DNA of 6,425 nucleotides from a bacterium (GCA_035528375.1 DATKYS010000076.1:1-6425); one strand, 5' to 3'; numbered from the stretch's first letter, positions 1 to 5,696 are shown. Numbers and translations are program-made. The notes: generated by a model from the sequence alone, not told the origin.

Positions 1-27
1 GTCGTCGCCGACCTGTTGGCCCGGTGA
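1..27 (+). CDS. C-terminal tail of an upstream gene (partial)
   Basis: The window opens in a reading frame that gives V-V-A-D-L-L-A-R and then TGA at 25-27. Third codon positions are all G or C, as expected for a coding tail in this genome, and the repeat-rich intergenic DNA starts directly after it. Eight residues are too few to recognise a family. The gene would be convergent with the minus-strand operon that ends at 405. The call rests only on frame and composition and could be chance. Confidence 0.4.
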   Translation, partial: VVADLLAR

Positions 28-211
28 GTGGGCCGGTGTGAGGGCTGCCGCATGTCCCCTCTCCCCTCTGGGGGGACGCGCGCTTACGGGTTAGGGTGGG
101 GGGCGAAACGGTCCCCCTCTCCCTTTTAGGGAGAGGCGCGCCTACGGGCTAGGGAGGGCGGTGCAGCGGTCCCCTCTCCCTGTGGGAGAGGGTTAGGGTG
201 AGGGCTTCCTT

Positions 212-242
212 TGAAAAAGCGGCGGGGATAGGAATCCCCGCC
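212..242 (-). terminator. Second hairpin plus T-run downstream of the operon (repeat-derived)
   Basis: On the minus strand a perfect 9-bp stem (234-242 with 221-229, arm GGCGGGGAT) with a 4-nt loop is followed by GC and five T residues (plus-strand AAAAA at 214-218). This is the form of an intrinsic terminator. It lies about 165 bp beyond the deacetylase stop, behind the first terminator, so it may be a backup. It is also a copy of a repeat hairpin seen at 2881-2909, so its termination role may be incidental. Confidence 0.5.
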
Positions 243-268
243 CTACGTCACGAACCGCACAGTATCGC

Positions 269-296
269 GTAGGGGCGACCGTCCACGGTCGCCCGC
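269..296. repeat. 28-nt inverted copy of a right-hand repeat hairpin
   Basis: A 10-bp perfect stem (273-282 GGGCGACCGT with 285-294) closes a 2-nt CC loop. The 28 nt at 269-296 are the exact reverse complement of 2769-2796 and differ at one base from the copy at 3014-3041. This shows that the left and right mosaics share units in opposite orientation. Confidence 0.85.
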
Positions 297-344
297 ATGT
301 CCCCTCTCCCCGTGGGAGAGGGATTAAGGGTGAGGGCTTCCGCT

Positions 345-386
345 AATAAAACGGGCCGACCTGAACGGCGCGCCGTCGGTCGGCCC
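345..386 (-). terminator. Intrinsic terminator for the minus-strand operon
   Basis: Read on the minus strand, a 9-bp perfect outer stem (386-378 with 361-353; plus-strand arm GGGCCGACC) encloses a nested palindrome ACGGCGCGCCGT. It is followed by G and TTTTATT (plus-strand AATAAAAC at 345-352). It starts 18 bp past the deacetylase stop codon, where a terminator should be. The element is also one copy of an intergenic repeat (inverted near-copy at 2604-2648), so the operon appears to use a repeat as its terminator. Confidence 0.65.
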
Positions 387-404
387 CTACGTCATCGCAG
401 TCCG

Positions 405-1286
405 TCAGGGACGCGTCGGCGTGAGCGTGCCGTCGGCGCCCAGCTCGACACGGCGCGGCTCTTCCTCCGCCAAAAAATCCGCCGCCGACCGTCCGCCGAA
501 GGCCGTGAAAAACGCCCGCAGCCGCTCGGCCATCCGCCCCCGCCCCAGCCCCTGGTGCAGGCGCATGAGCGGCGGCACGTCCCGTTCCAGTCCGGCGAAC
601 TCGCCGGGGTCCAGCTCGTAGGGGTGGCAGTAGAAGACGAAAGGTGCGCGCCGCAAAGACCTCCGCGCGAGCCCGCGGAATATCGCCCCCGGCAAGAGGC
701 GCATGTAACCCCCGCCCCCGCAGGGCCAGTTCCGCCCCAGGCCCCGGTAAACCCCGAGGGGCAGCTCGACAATCCCCCCGCCGCCCGGCAGCTCCAATGA
801 GAGCGGCTCCGGCGGCCAGTCCGCGATTCCGTACCGGCGATTTGCGACGGGGAAGACACTCGAGTCGTAGCGGTAGCCCGCCTCGGCGAGGGCGTCCAGG
901 GCCCAGAGGGTGGGGCGCATCACGGAAAAATCCGGCGCGCGGTAGCCCAGCACCGGGCGGCCGGTCAGCTCCTCCAGCCGCGCCTTGGAGCGTGTCACGT
1001 CGGCGGTGAAGTCCGACCGCGAACCGAGGAAAATCTCCCGGTGGGCGTGGCCGTGGCTCGCTATCTCGTGGCCGCGCCGGCCAATTTCCGCCACCAGGTC
1101 CGGGTGGGCCTCGGCCACCAGGCCCAGGACGAAAAATGTGGCCCGGACACCGCACCCGTCGAGGAGGTCCAGCAGGCGGCGGGTGTTGACCGCCACCCGC
1201 CCGGTGACGGGCAGGTCGTGGGAAAGCGTGGACTGGGGCCAGTCCTCGACGTCAACGGTGACGATCGGGGGGCCGTGGCGGGTCAT
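405..1286 (-). CDS. Polysaccharide deacetylase, exosortase (XrtA/PEP-CTERM) locus type
   Basis: A 293-residue NodB-fold deacetylase that should remove acetyl groups from an N-acetylated polysaccharide. Visible motifs: TVDVEDW (residues 10-16, catalytic and metal aspartates); SHGHAH (77-82), giving the metal-binding H-x3-H; GYRAPDFS (114-121); YDSSVFP (140-146); and FYCHPYELD (218-226) with the late catalytic histidine. The block GRNWPCGGGGYMRLLP (184-199) and the C-terminal region match the subfamily linked to exosortase/PEP-CTERM loci (NodB plus DUF3473). No signal peptide is seen. I chose the ATG at 1286 because it overlaps the methyltransferase stop as ATGA and puts the first motif at the usual distance; an ATG at 1334 would add 16 unlikely residues. 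It is the last gene of the operon. Family is firm from motifs; the substrate and any exosortase link are inferred. Confidence 0.92.
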   Translation of the reverse strand: MTRHGPPIVTVDVEDWPQSTLSHDLPVTGRVAVNTRRLLDLLDGCGVRATFFVLGLVAEAHPDLVAEIGRRGHEIASHGHAHREIFLGSRSDFTADVTRSKARLEELTGRPVLGYRAPDFSVMRPTLWALDALAEAGYRYDSSVFPVANRRYGIADWPPEPLSLELPGGGGIVELPLGVYRGLGRNWPCGGGGYMRLLPGAIFRGLARRSLRRAPFVFYCHPYELDPGEFAGLERDVPPLMRLHQGLGRGRMAERLRAFFTAFGGRSAADFLAEEEPRRVELGADGTLTPTRP

Positions 1287-1936
1287 GGGCGGGCCAGGGC
1301 GTGGAAGTCCAGGCCGGCGCCCGGTATCTTCCACAGGTCGAGGTCGCCGAAGCCGGCCCGATTAAAAAGCCGGCGGACGTCGTCCTCGGTGTAGAAATAG
1401 ACGGGGCAGCGGCGCAGGCGGTACCGCAGTCGTCGCAGGGGGGTTCTGAGCCAGTGCCGGCTGGGGAAGGAGACCGCCGCCGAGACCCGGACCAGCGGCC
1501 GGAGCGCCCCGAGGAAGGCCTCCGCGTCGGCCGTGTAGTCCATGACGCCCATGACGACGGCGTGGTCGTGGGGTTCGAGCGGGGTTCCGGGGAAGGCGCC
1601 CTTTATTAAGCGGAAGCGGCCGTCGAAGCCGCCCTCGCACAGGCGGCGTTCCGCCATCTCCAACATGGCCGGGGCCGGGTCCACTCCGGTCACGGACGCC
1701 GCCCCCCGCCGGAGCGACTCCACGAGGTAGGGTCCCGAGCCGCAGCCCAAGTCCAGCACCGTCCGCCCGCCCAGGTCCCCGAAGCCCTCGAAGGTCCGGG
1801 TGAAGCGGACGACCATGTCCCGGCGGAAGCGCCGGTCCAGCCAGCGCGTCAGCCGCGCGCGGCGCCCCGTGTAGAAACCGTCGAAGTCGCCCGCGAAGGA
1901 GTCGAAGAACCGCGCGGCGTCGTCAGGGTCACCCAC
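1283..1936 (-). CDS. Class I SAM-dependent methyltransferase
   Basis: A 217-residue Rossmann-fold methyltransferase, presumably cytoplasmic. The N-terminus has the FFDSFAGDFDGFY pattern (10-22) common before the SAM-binding core. Motif I is VLDLGCGSG (60-68). The acidic residue at the end of strand 2 is D86 in VTGVDPAPAML. A motif-II-like stretch MGVMDY lies at 129-134. A basic segment followed by CPVYFYTEDDV (177-187) forms the C-terminal part. The start is GTG at 1936, with AGGAG seven bases upstream. The upstream gene stops 10 bp before this start and the downstream deacetylase overlaps by 4 bp, so the three are co-transcribed. The acceptor is unknown; co-expression with a polysaccharide deacetylase suggests a sugar, lipid-linked precursor or related small molecule. 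A BchM/UbiG-like small-molecule role is an alternative. Confidence 0.88.
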   Translation of the reverse strand: MGDPDDAARFFDSFAGDFDGFYTGRRARLTRWLDRRFRRDMVVRFTRTFEGFGDLGGRTVLDLGCGSGPYLVESLRRGAASVTGVDPAPAMLEMAERRLCEGGFDGRFRLIKGAFPGTPLEPHDHAVVMGVMDYTADAEAFLGALRPLVRVSAAVSFPSRHWLRTPLRRLRYRLRRCPVYFYTEDDVRRLFNRAGFGDLDLWKIPGAGLDFHALARP

Positions 1937-1943
1937 GCTGCGG

Positions 1944-1948
1944 CTCCT
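1944..1948 (-). promoter_or_regulatory. Shine-Dalgarno site for the methyltransferase GTG start
   Basis: Minus-strand AGGAG stands seven bases before GTG at 1936 and overlaps the TAG stop of the upstream membrane protein gene (1947-1949). The overlap implies translational linkage and supports the unusual GTG start. Confidence 0.7.
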
Positions 1949-2483
1949 AATTCCCCTCCCCGGGGGGGAGCATGTCCCGGTCCGGGGGCTCGGGGGCGTT
2001 CTCGCCGCCGGTGATGGTGGCGGTGACCTTCACCGGCTCGCGCTTGGAGTCGTCGTACCCCACGCGGCCGTACACCAGGCTCACCACGATGCCGCCCACG
2101 ATGCAGACCCCGAGGCCGCCGAAGGCCCACAGGCCGGTCAGGCCCCGGAACTCGAAGGCGAGGTAGTTGTTCAGGGCCGTGGGAAGCCCGCCCAGGAGCC
2201 AGACGGCGGCGCCGAAGACGATGCCCTTTAAAAATCCCACGCCCCAGACGCGCTCCTCGATGGCGGCGTAGAAGAGGCCCCAGATGACGCCGATGATGAC
2301 CCCCCCGCCGATGCGGGCCAGGAAGTAGGTGAAGCCGAAGTCCTTCGTGGCGACTTCGGTCCCCGCCGCCGCGCCTTTCGAGAGGACATCCACCAGGATG
2401 TAGGCCAGCGCCATGACCGCCCCGGCGATGATCCCGGCCAGGGCGCCGCGCTTGTACCTCGCTCCGCTTTTTATCGGGACCAT
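1947..2483 (-). CDS. Four-helix integral membrane protein of unknown function
   Basis: I do not recognise a named family. The 178-residue product has a basic N-terminus (K5, R9, K11, R12) and four hydrophobic segments at about 13-34, 52-75, 84-104 and 117-138, rich in Gly and Ala. It ends in a hydrophilic, Pro/Glu-rich tail from about 143. The positive N-terminus predicts both ends in the cytoplasm. The ATG at 2483 is chosen because GGGAGGT lies just upstream and a promoter lies 30 bp beyond that; the longer frame from 2597 would begin upstream of this promoter and has a non-coding-like, repeat-adjacent N-terminus. It is the first gene of the operon, followed after 10 bp by the methyltransferase. 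It might anchor or support the polysaccharide enzymes, but nothing in its sequence shows that. Confidence 0.82.
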   Translation of the reverse strand: MVPIKSGARYKRGALAGIIAGAVMALAYILVDVLSKGAAAGTEVATKDFGFTYFLARIGGGVIIGVIWGLFYAAIEERVWGVGFLKGIVFGAAVWLLGGLPTALNNYLAFEFRGLTGLWAFGGLGVCIVGGIVVSLVYGRVGYDDSKREPVKVTATITGGENAPEPPDRDMLPPGEGN

Positions 2484-2486
2484 CGG

Positions 2487-2493
2487 ACCTCCC
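2487..2493 (-). promoter_or_regulatory. Shine-Dalgarno site that decides the membrane protein start
   Basis: Minus-strand GGGAGGT, with GGAGG four bases from ATG at 2483. It is a strong site, which is why the shorter 178-residue product is preferred over a start at 2597. Confidence 0.75.
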
Positions 2494-2514
2494 TGAGCCG
2501 TTCGTATCATCCCC

Positions 2515-2543
2515 AGTATAACCGACCCGGCCCGACCCGGCAA
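2515..2543 (-). promoter_or_regulatory. Sigma-70-type promoter of the three-gene operon
   Basis: On the minus strand TTGCCG (2543-2538) and TATACT (2520-2515) are separated by exactly 17 bp. Transcription should begin near 2508, giving a leader of about 25 nt before the ATG at 2483 that includes the Shine-Dalgarno site. The spacer contains a short direct repeat (GGGTCGGGCC then GGGTCGG) whose role, if any, is unknown. Confidence 0.72.
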
Positions 2544-2603
2544 GCGGTGGCCGGTAGTCGGGAAGTTCCGCCGTTCACTCGGACCCTTGCCGTGCAATTG
2601 CGC

Positions 2604-2648
2604 TGACGTAGGGGCCGACCGACGGCGCGCCGTTCAGGTCGCCCCGTT
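2604..2648 (+). repeat. Nested hairpin repeat with T-run, inverted copy of 350-394
   Basis: These 45 nt match the reverse complement of 350-394 with one mismatch (44 of 45). The outer stem GGGGC/GACC pairs with 2637-2645, with one bulged C, around the palindrome ACGGCGCGCCGT at 2622-2633. Six Ts follow at 2647-2652. On the plus strand it looks like a terminator, yet no plus-strand gene precedes it, so I list it as a repeat. Confidence 0.85.
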
Positions 2649-2698
2649 TTTTATAAGGTAGCCCTCACCTCCATCCCCGTCGGCGCGCCGCTCCCACA

Positions 2699-2799
2699 GG
2701 GAGAGGGGGGCTGCACCGGCCCGAACCGTAGCTTGCGATGATGTCGGGGCGGACCTTTAGGTCCGCCCGCGGGCGACCGTGGACGGTCGCCCCTACGGG
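2699..2799 (+). repeat. 101-nt direct repeat, copy A
   Basis: Matches 2944-3044 at 97 of 101 positions by direct alignment, with no gaps; unit spacing is 245 bp. It carries two adjacent perfect 10-bp hairpins: 2747-2768 (arm GGGCGGACCT, loop TT) and 2771-2792 (arm GGGCGACCGT, loop GG). One of the four differences changes a base in the leader just before the first hairpin; the stems themselves are unchanged. Confidence 0.9.
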
Positions 2800-2880
2800 T
2801 TGAATGTGCGATGGATGACGTAGGGGCGGGTCTCTTGACACGCCCGTTGGGTTATTCAACGCTATGTGCCCAGACGTAGG

Positions 2881-2909
2881 GCGGGGTTTCCTAACCCCGC
2901 CGCTTTTTT
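2881..2909 (+). terminator. Terminator-like repeat hairpin with six Ts
   Basis: A perfect 8-bp stem (GCGGGGTT at 2881-2888 with 2893-2900, loop TCCT) is followed by CGC and six Ts (2904-2909). In form it is an intrinsic terminator on the plus strand. No plus-strand gene lies upstream, so it may only block stray transcription running antisense into the lipoprotein gene, or be a repeat without that role. A related but diverged copy with T-run lies at 3064-3096. Confidence 0.4.
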
Positions 2910-2943
2910 CAATGGTAGCCCTCACCCCTGCCCCTATCCCACG

Positions 2944-3044
2944 GGGAGAGGGGGGCTGCACCCGCCCGAACCGTAGCTTGCGATGACGTAGGGGCGGACC
3001 TTTAGGTCCGCCCGCGGGCGACCGTGGACGGTCGCCCATACGGG
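2944..3044 (+). repeat. 101-nt direct repeat, copy B
   Basis: Second copy of 2699-2799. Its two hairpins are at 2992-3013 and 3016-3037, both with perfect 10-bp stems. Here the first hairpin is preceded by the full GACGTAGGGG leader, suggesting that copy B is closer to the family consensus than copy A. Confidence 0.9.
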
Positions 3045-3139
3045 GAATTGCGCGGTTCTAAATGTAGGGGGGGGAATCCTCTCCCCGCCGTTTTTTATAA
3101 GGTAGCCCTCACCCTCATTCCCTCTCCCCAGAGGGAAGA

Positions 3140-3186
3140 GGGGGTAGCTACCCCCCTCCCTAGCCCTCCCCCCAGAGGGGGGAGGG
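3140..3186. repeat. Two adjacent perfect palindromes before the lipoprotein gene end
   Basis: 3140-3155 is a perfect 16-bp palindrome: five Gs, TAGCTA, five Cs. 3164-3186 is a hairpin with a perfect 10-bp stem (CCCTCCCCCC) and AGA loop. A weaker relative of the second lies at 3222-3241. No T-run follows on the minus strand, so these are not clear terminators for the lipoprotein gene that stops at 3249. Confidence 0.7.
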
Positions 3187-3248
3187 ATAACGCTTCAGCC
3201 TTCCCCAGCACTTAAGCGCGCTTCTCCCCAGAGGGGGGAGGGGACATT

Positions 3249-5576
3249 CTACGGGTGGACCAGCTCGCCGAAGCTCCAGCTCCGGTCGCCCTCATCCGTC
3301 CACACCGCGCACACCGCCACCACGTACCGCGTCCCGCCCGGCACGCCCCAGTACTCGGCCAAATCCCCCTCGGGAATCACGAGCTCCCCGGTGCGCACCA
3401 GCTCGGGATAGGTCCGCCAGACCCCGGCGTCCGGCAGGCTCTGGGCGTCGAACGCCTTCGCTGGGACGACGGCCACGTAGTAGCCGGCGACGCCGTAGAG
3501 CGGCTCCCAGCTTATCCGCACGGTCGTGCCCTCGTCCACGGCGGAGACCTTGGTGAATGGGAGCTCGGCCAGGTCGAGGTCGTTCGAGCGCCAGGGGACC
3601 GGCTCCCCGACGGGCTCCCCGGTTTCGGCGTCCACCGGCGTGACCAGGAGCCGCGGCGCGGTGTCCGCCGGCAGCTCGACCGAGGCCCGGTCCAGGTAGG
3701 CCAGAATCTTCCCGGCCAGGGGCGGTCCCACGGGGTGGGACGCCTCCCCGAGCTCGAGGGCGTAGTTCCAGCCCCGGCCCTCCACCGTCGGGGCCTCCAC
3801 CCGCGCCTCGACGAGGAGATGGTCGCCGGGCAGCGCCAGCTCCGCCGTGGGCGCGTAGCGGACCAGGGAGCAGGCGACCTGTGTAATCACCGGCCAGGGC
3901 TCCAGCTCCACGACCGGCACCTCCTCGGCCCTCTCGGTCCCACCACGACCGAGGAGCAGCCCCTCGCCTTCCTTCCAGACGATGATTCGGGCGCCTCCCG
4001 GCAGGTCGGGCAGGGTGTAGCGGCCGTAGGGGTCGGTCGTGTCGAAGGCCAGCGGCCTCCCGGGCGGGTCGGCGACCAGGGCGACGGCGGCCCCCTCCAC
4101 CGGCTCGCCCGCGTAGACCGCCTTCCCGGTCAGCAGCGGCTCCTCTTCTCCCTTGGCGAGTGCGAGGGTCGAGAACCCGCTCCAATTCCCAAAAGTGTCC
4201 CGGGCGTGGACGATGAGGGTGTGCGCCTCCCCCGGATCCCAGTCGGCGGTGGGCACCGCCAGGCAGGCGGTGAGCCGGCGGTCGCCGGACAGGCCGAGCC
4301 AGGGGGGGACGGTGAGCGCCGTCCCCGCGCCGTCGTTGCCCGGCGTGTCGAGGAAGGCCTCCACGAGCGCCACCCCGGTGTCGTCCACGGCCGTCACGGT
4401 CACGGCCGCGGTGGAACCCGTGGACGGACCGGTTTTTTCCAGGCCCAGCTCGGGCCCCTGGACGTCGCGGCGGCGCAGTGTCAGCCGGACGGTTTTGAGC
4501 TCCCCTGCGTCGGCGGCGCCCAGGCGGTCGGCGGCCCCGTCCGAGTTCTCGTCGTAGGCGTCCTCGAAGCGCCAACCACCGGCGGCGCTGACCGCGGTCA
4601 CGTAGGGCGAGCTGCGGGCGTCCGTCGGGGTGAGCCCCCGGATCTCGAAGGCCCCGGAGTCGAGAACCGCCCGGGCCAGCGGCAGCTCACCCGCGGGGTC
4701 CTTGGAAACCGACACCGCGAGGTCCGCCGGGAGCGGCGTGCCGTCGGCGCAGAAAACCTCACCCGCCAGGGTATAGCCCTCCTCCGCCGGAGTGACGCCG
4801 AAGCGCCACGTCACCGGCTCCTCGGTGGCGTTGCCCCCCAGGTCCACCACGCCGTCGAGGGTCACCTGGTAACGCTTGGCGGGGTCGAGGGTTGCGGGGA
4901 GGGAGAGGAACACCCGGTCGCCCTCCACGCGGAGTTCCAGGGCCGTCTCGGGACCGAGCGCGACCTGCTCCTCGGGCGGAGGTGTATCGGGGGAAGTCTC
5001 CCCTTCGGTCGGGGTCACCGGCTCGGCGGCGGGCAGGATTTCGGCCAGGGAAGCGGACGCGTCGGGCGCGAGCCGCACCGCCTCGGAGAACCAGGCGTAA
5101 ACGGCCGGCTGGTCCGGCGCCCTCTCTTCCGGGAAGGTGGAGACCGCCCGGGGCGGAGTCTCGTCGGCGGGCGCGTCGGCGATGAACTCCCGCTCCAGCG
5201 GCTCCAGGGGAAGCCCCTCGCCCGAGCGCAGGTTGCGGGTCCGCAGGGTGTAGGTCGCCCCCGGCTCCAGGCCGGCCACGTCCAGAACCACACGGCGCCC
5301 GGTGGCCTGATCCAGCTTGGCCAGGACGACCTCGGCGGCTTCACCGCCCTCGCCGCCCGTGAGGATGAAGTTGCCCGTTTCCTTCAGCGGCGCGGGGTCC
5401 AGGGCGCGGTCGAACTCCAGTTGGATGTGCCGGCTGTCGAGGAGGCGGAAGAAGACCATCCGCGGCGGCATCCCGCCTTCGAGGGCCCGGTCGCCGGGGG
5501 GCGTGGCCTTCCGCCCGCACCCCGCCAGGGCGCCCAGGATGGCGAAAAAGAGGACTATTTTGACCGGTCGCAGCAT
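3249..5576 (-). CDS. Large lipoprotein with SbsA-type Ig-like and carboxypeptidase-regulatory-like modules
   Basis: A 775-residue exported lipoprotein. Residues 1-20 form a lipoprotein signal with lipobox L17-A-G-C20. Residues about 37-133 and 138-262 read as SbsA-type (Big_5) Ig-like domains (DETPPRAVSTFP opening; DLGGNATEEPVTWRFGV ending). The second carries a Pro/Glu/Thr-rich insert at about 181-207. About 268-375 and 482-560 resemble carboxypeptidase-regulatory-like beta domains (second has DTTDPYGRYTLPDLPGG). D342-ENSDGAA-D350 has the spacing of a calcium-binding loop. About 388-475 is another Ig-like module (ARDTFGNWSG). About 675-775 is fibronectin-III-like. No catalytic motif is seen, so a surface, adhesive or structural role is likely. 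The gene stands alone, divergent from the shell genes; any link to them is unproven. The signal peptide fixes the ATG at 5576, which has no Shine-Dalgarno site. Confidence 0.9.
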   Translation of the reverse strand: MLRPVKIVLFFAILGALAGCGRKATPPGDRALEGGMPPRMVFFRLLDSRHIQLEFDRALDPAPLKETGNFILTGGEGGEAAEVVLAKLDQATGRRVVLDVAGLEPGATYTLRTRNLRSGEGLPLEPLEREFIADAPADETPPRAVSTFPEERAPDQPAVYAWFSEAVRLAPDASASLAEILPAAEPVTPTEGETSPDTPPPEEQVALGPETALELRVEGDRVFLSLPATLDPAKRYQVTLDGVVDLGGNATEEPVTWRFGVTPAEEGYTLAGEVFCADGTPLPADLAVSVSKDPAGELPLARAVLDSGAFEIRGLTPTDARSSPYVTAVSAAGGWRFEDAYDENSDGAADRLGAADAGELKTVRLTLRRRDVQGPELGLEKTGPSTGSTAAVTVTAVDDTGVALVEAFLDTPGNDGAGTALTVPPWLGLSGDRRLTACLAVPTADWDPGEAHTLIVHARDTFGNWSGFSTLALAKGEEEPLLTGKAVYAGEPVEGAAVALVADPPGRPLAFDTTDPYGRYTLPDLPGGARIIVWKEGEGLLLGRGGTERAEEVPVVELEPWPVITQVACSLVRYAPTAELALPGDHLLVEARVEAPTVEGRGWNYALELGEASHPVGPPLAGKILAYLDRASVELPADTAPRLLVTPVDAETGEPVGEPVPWRSNDLDLAELPFTKVSAVDEGTTVRISWEPLYGVAGYYVAVVPAKAFDAQSLPDAGVWRTYPELVRTGELVIPEGDLAEYWGVPGGTRYVVAVCAVWTDEGDRSWSFGELVHP

Positions 5577-5582
5577 GCGGCG

Positions 5583-5591
5583 ATGATACCA
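5583..5591 (-). promoter_or_regulatory. Extended -10 promoter element for the lipoprotein gene
   Basis: On the minus strand TGG-TATCAT fits an extended -10 element (TGn followed by four of six consensus bases). No convincing -35 is seen 16-18 bp further up. The last base of the element is separated by six bases from the A of the start codon, which would place the transcript start at or next to the ATG and make the mRNA leaderless. Confidence 0.45.
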
Positions 5592-5634
5592 CGCCCGGCC
5601 GGTCGCCGACCAGTCCCGCCCGCGCCCGCGCCGC

Positions 5635-5664
5635 TTGACTCGACGCCCCGTCAGGCGCTAAACT
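5635..5664 (+). promoter_or_regulatory. Promoter of the microcompartment shell genes
   Basis: TTGACT (5635-5640) and TAAACT (5659-5664) are separated by 18 bp, with five and four matches to the sigma-70 consensus. Transcription would start near 5671, about 26 bp before the ATG at 5697. It is divergent from the lipoprotein promoter about 45 bp away, so the two could share regulation. No operator palindrome is obvious between them. Confidence 0.6.
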
Positions 5665-5696
5665 CGGAACGTCCGCAATCCAAGGCTGGGGTGGCG

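Larger units (their letters stand above)
28..404. repeat. Left intergenic repeat mosaic, no gene seen
   Basis: I see no credible gene here; open frames are read through repeats. The stretch holds several copies of a pyrimidine/purine hairpin module. Perfect examples are 116-136 (9-bp stem, TTT loop), 172-192 (CCCTCTCCC paired with GGGAGAGGG, loop TGT) and 302-322 (same stem, loop CGT); a weaker copy is near 57-80. The last two are followed by GGGTGAGGG-type sequence. Between them sit three other hairpins at 221-242, 273-294 and 353-386. The same modules recur in the opposite orientation at 2604-3248. Confidence 0.85.
2544..3248. repeat. Right intergenic repeat mosaic, no gene seen
   Basis: About 700 bp without a supported gene. 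2544-2603 is unremarkable. From 2604 on it is built from hairpin units that start after GACGTAGGG-like leaders (2605, 2818, 2875, 2986) or a diverged form (3064), and from CCCTCACC-type sequence leading into CTCTCCC/GGGAGAGG hairpins (near 2661, 2919, 3105, 3164 and 3222). A 26-nt stretch is identical at 2644-2669 and 3088-3113 and contains six Ts, then ATAAGG. One further single hairpin is 2824-2845 (stem GGGCGGGTC, loop TCTT, one mismatch). Confidence 0.85.

Noticed and set aside
28-404. Insertion sequence or miniature transposon considered for the repeat mosaics.
   Set aside because: No transposase remnant, no clear single terminal repeat pair and no target-site duplication could be seen; the modular hairpin description fits better.
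1287-1334. N-terminal extension of the deacetylase from ATG at 1334.
   Set aside because: The extra 16 residues are Pro/Gly/Arg-rich, overlap the methyltransferase end by 52 bp and have no family match; ATG at 1286 gives a clean ATGA coupling.
2484-2597. N-terminal extension of the four-helix membrane protein from ATG at 2597.
   Set aside because: It would start upstream of the promoter at 2515-2543, and the strong ribosome site at 2487-2493 points to ATG at 2483.
2665-3039. Minus-strand 124-residue open frame inside the right repeat mosaic.
   Set aside because: It is translated through direct repeats and hairpins, has no family signal and no ribosome site.
2604-3248. CRISPR array considered for the repeated, palindromic units.
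   Set aside because: Units are of unequal length and kind, spacers are not uniform, and no cas genes are present.
3255-5696. Long plus-strand open frame opposite the lipoprotein gene, continuous with the first BMC-P gene.
   Set aside because: It is the antisense shadow of a GC-rich coding region; only the part from 5697 has family motifs, a promoter and a fitting start.
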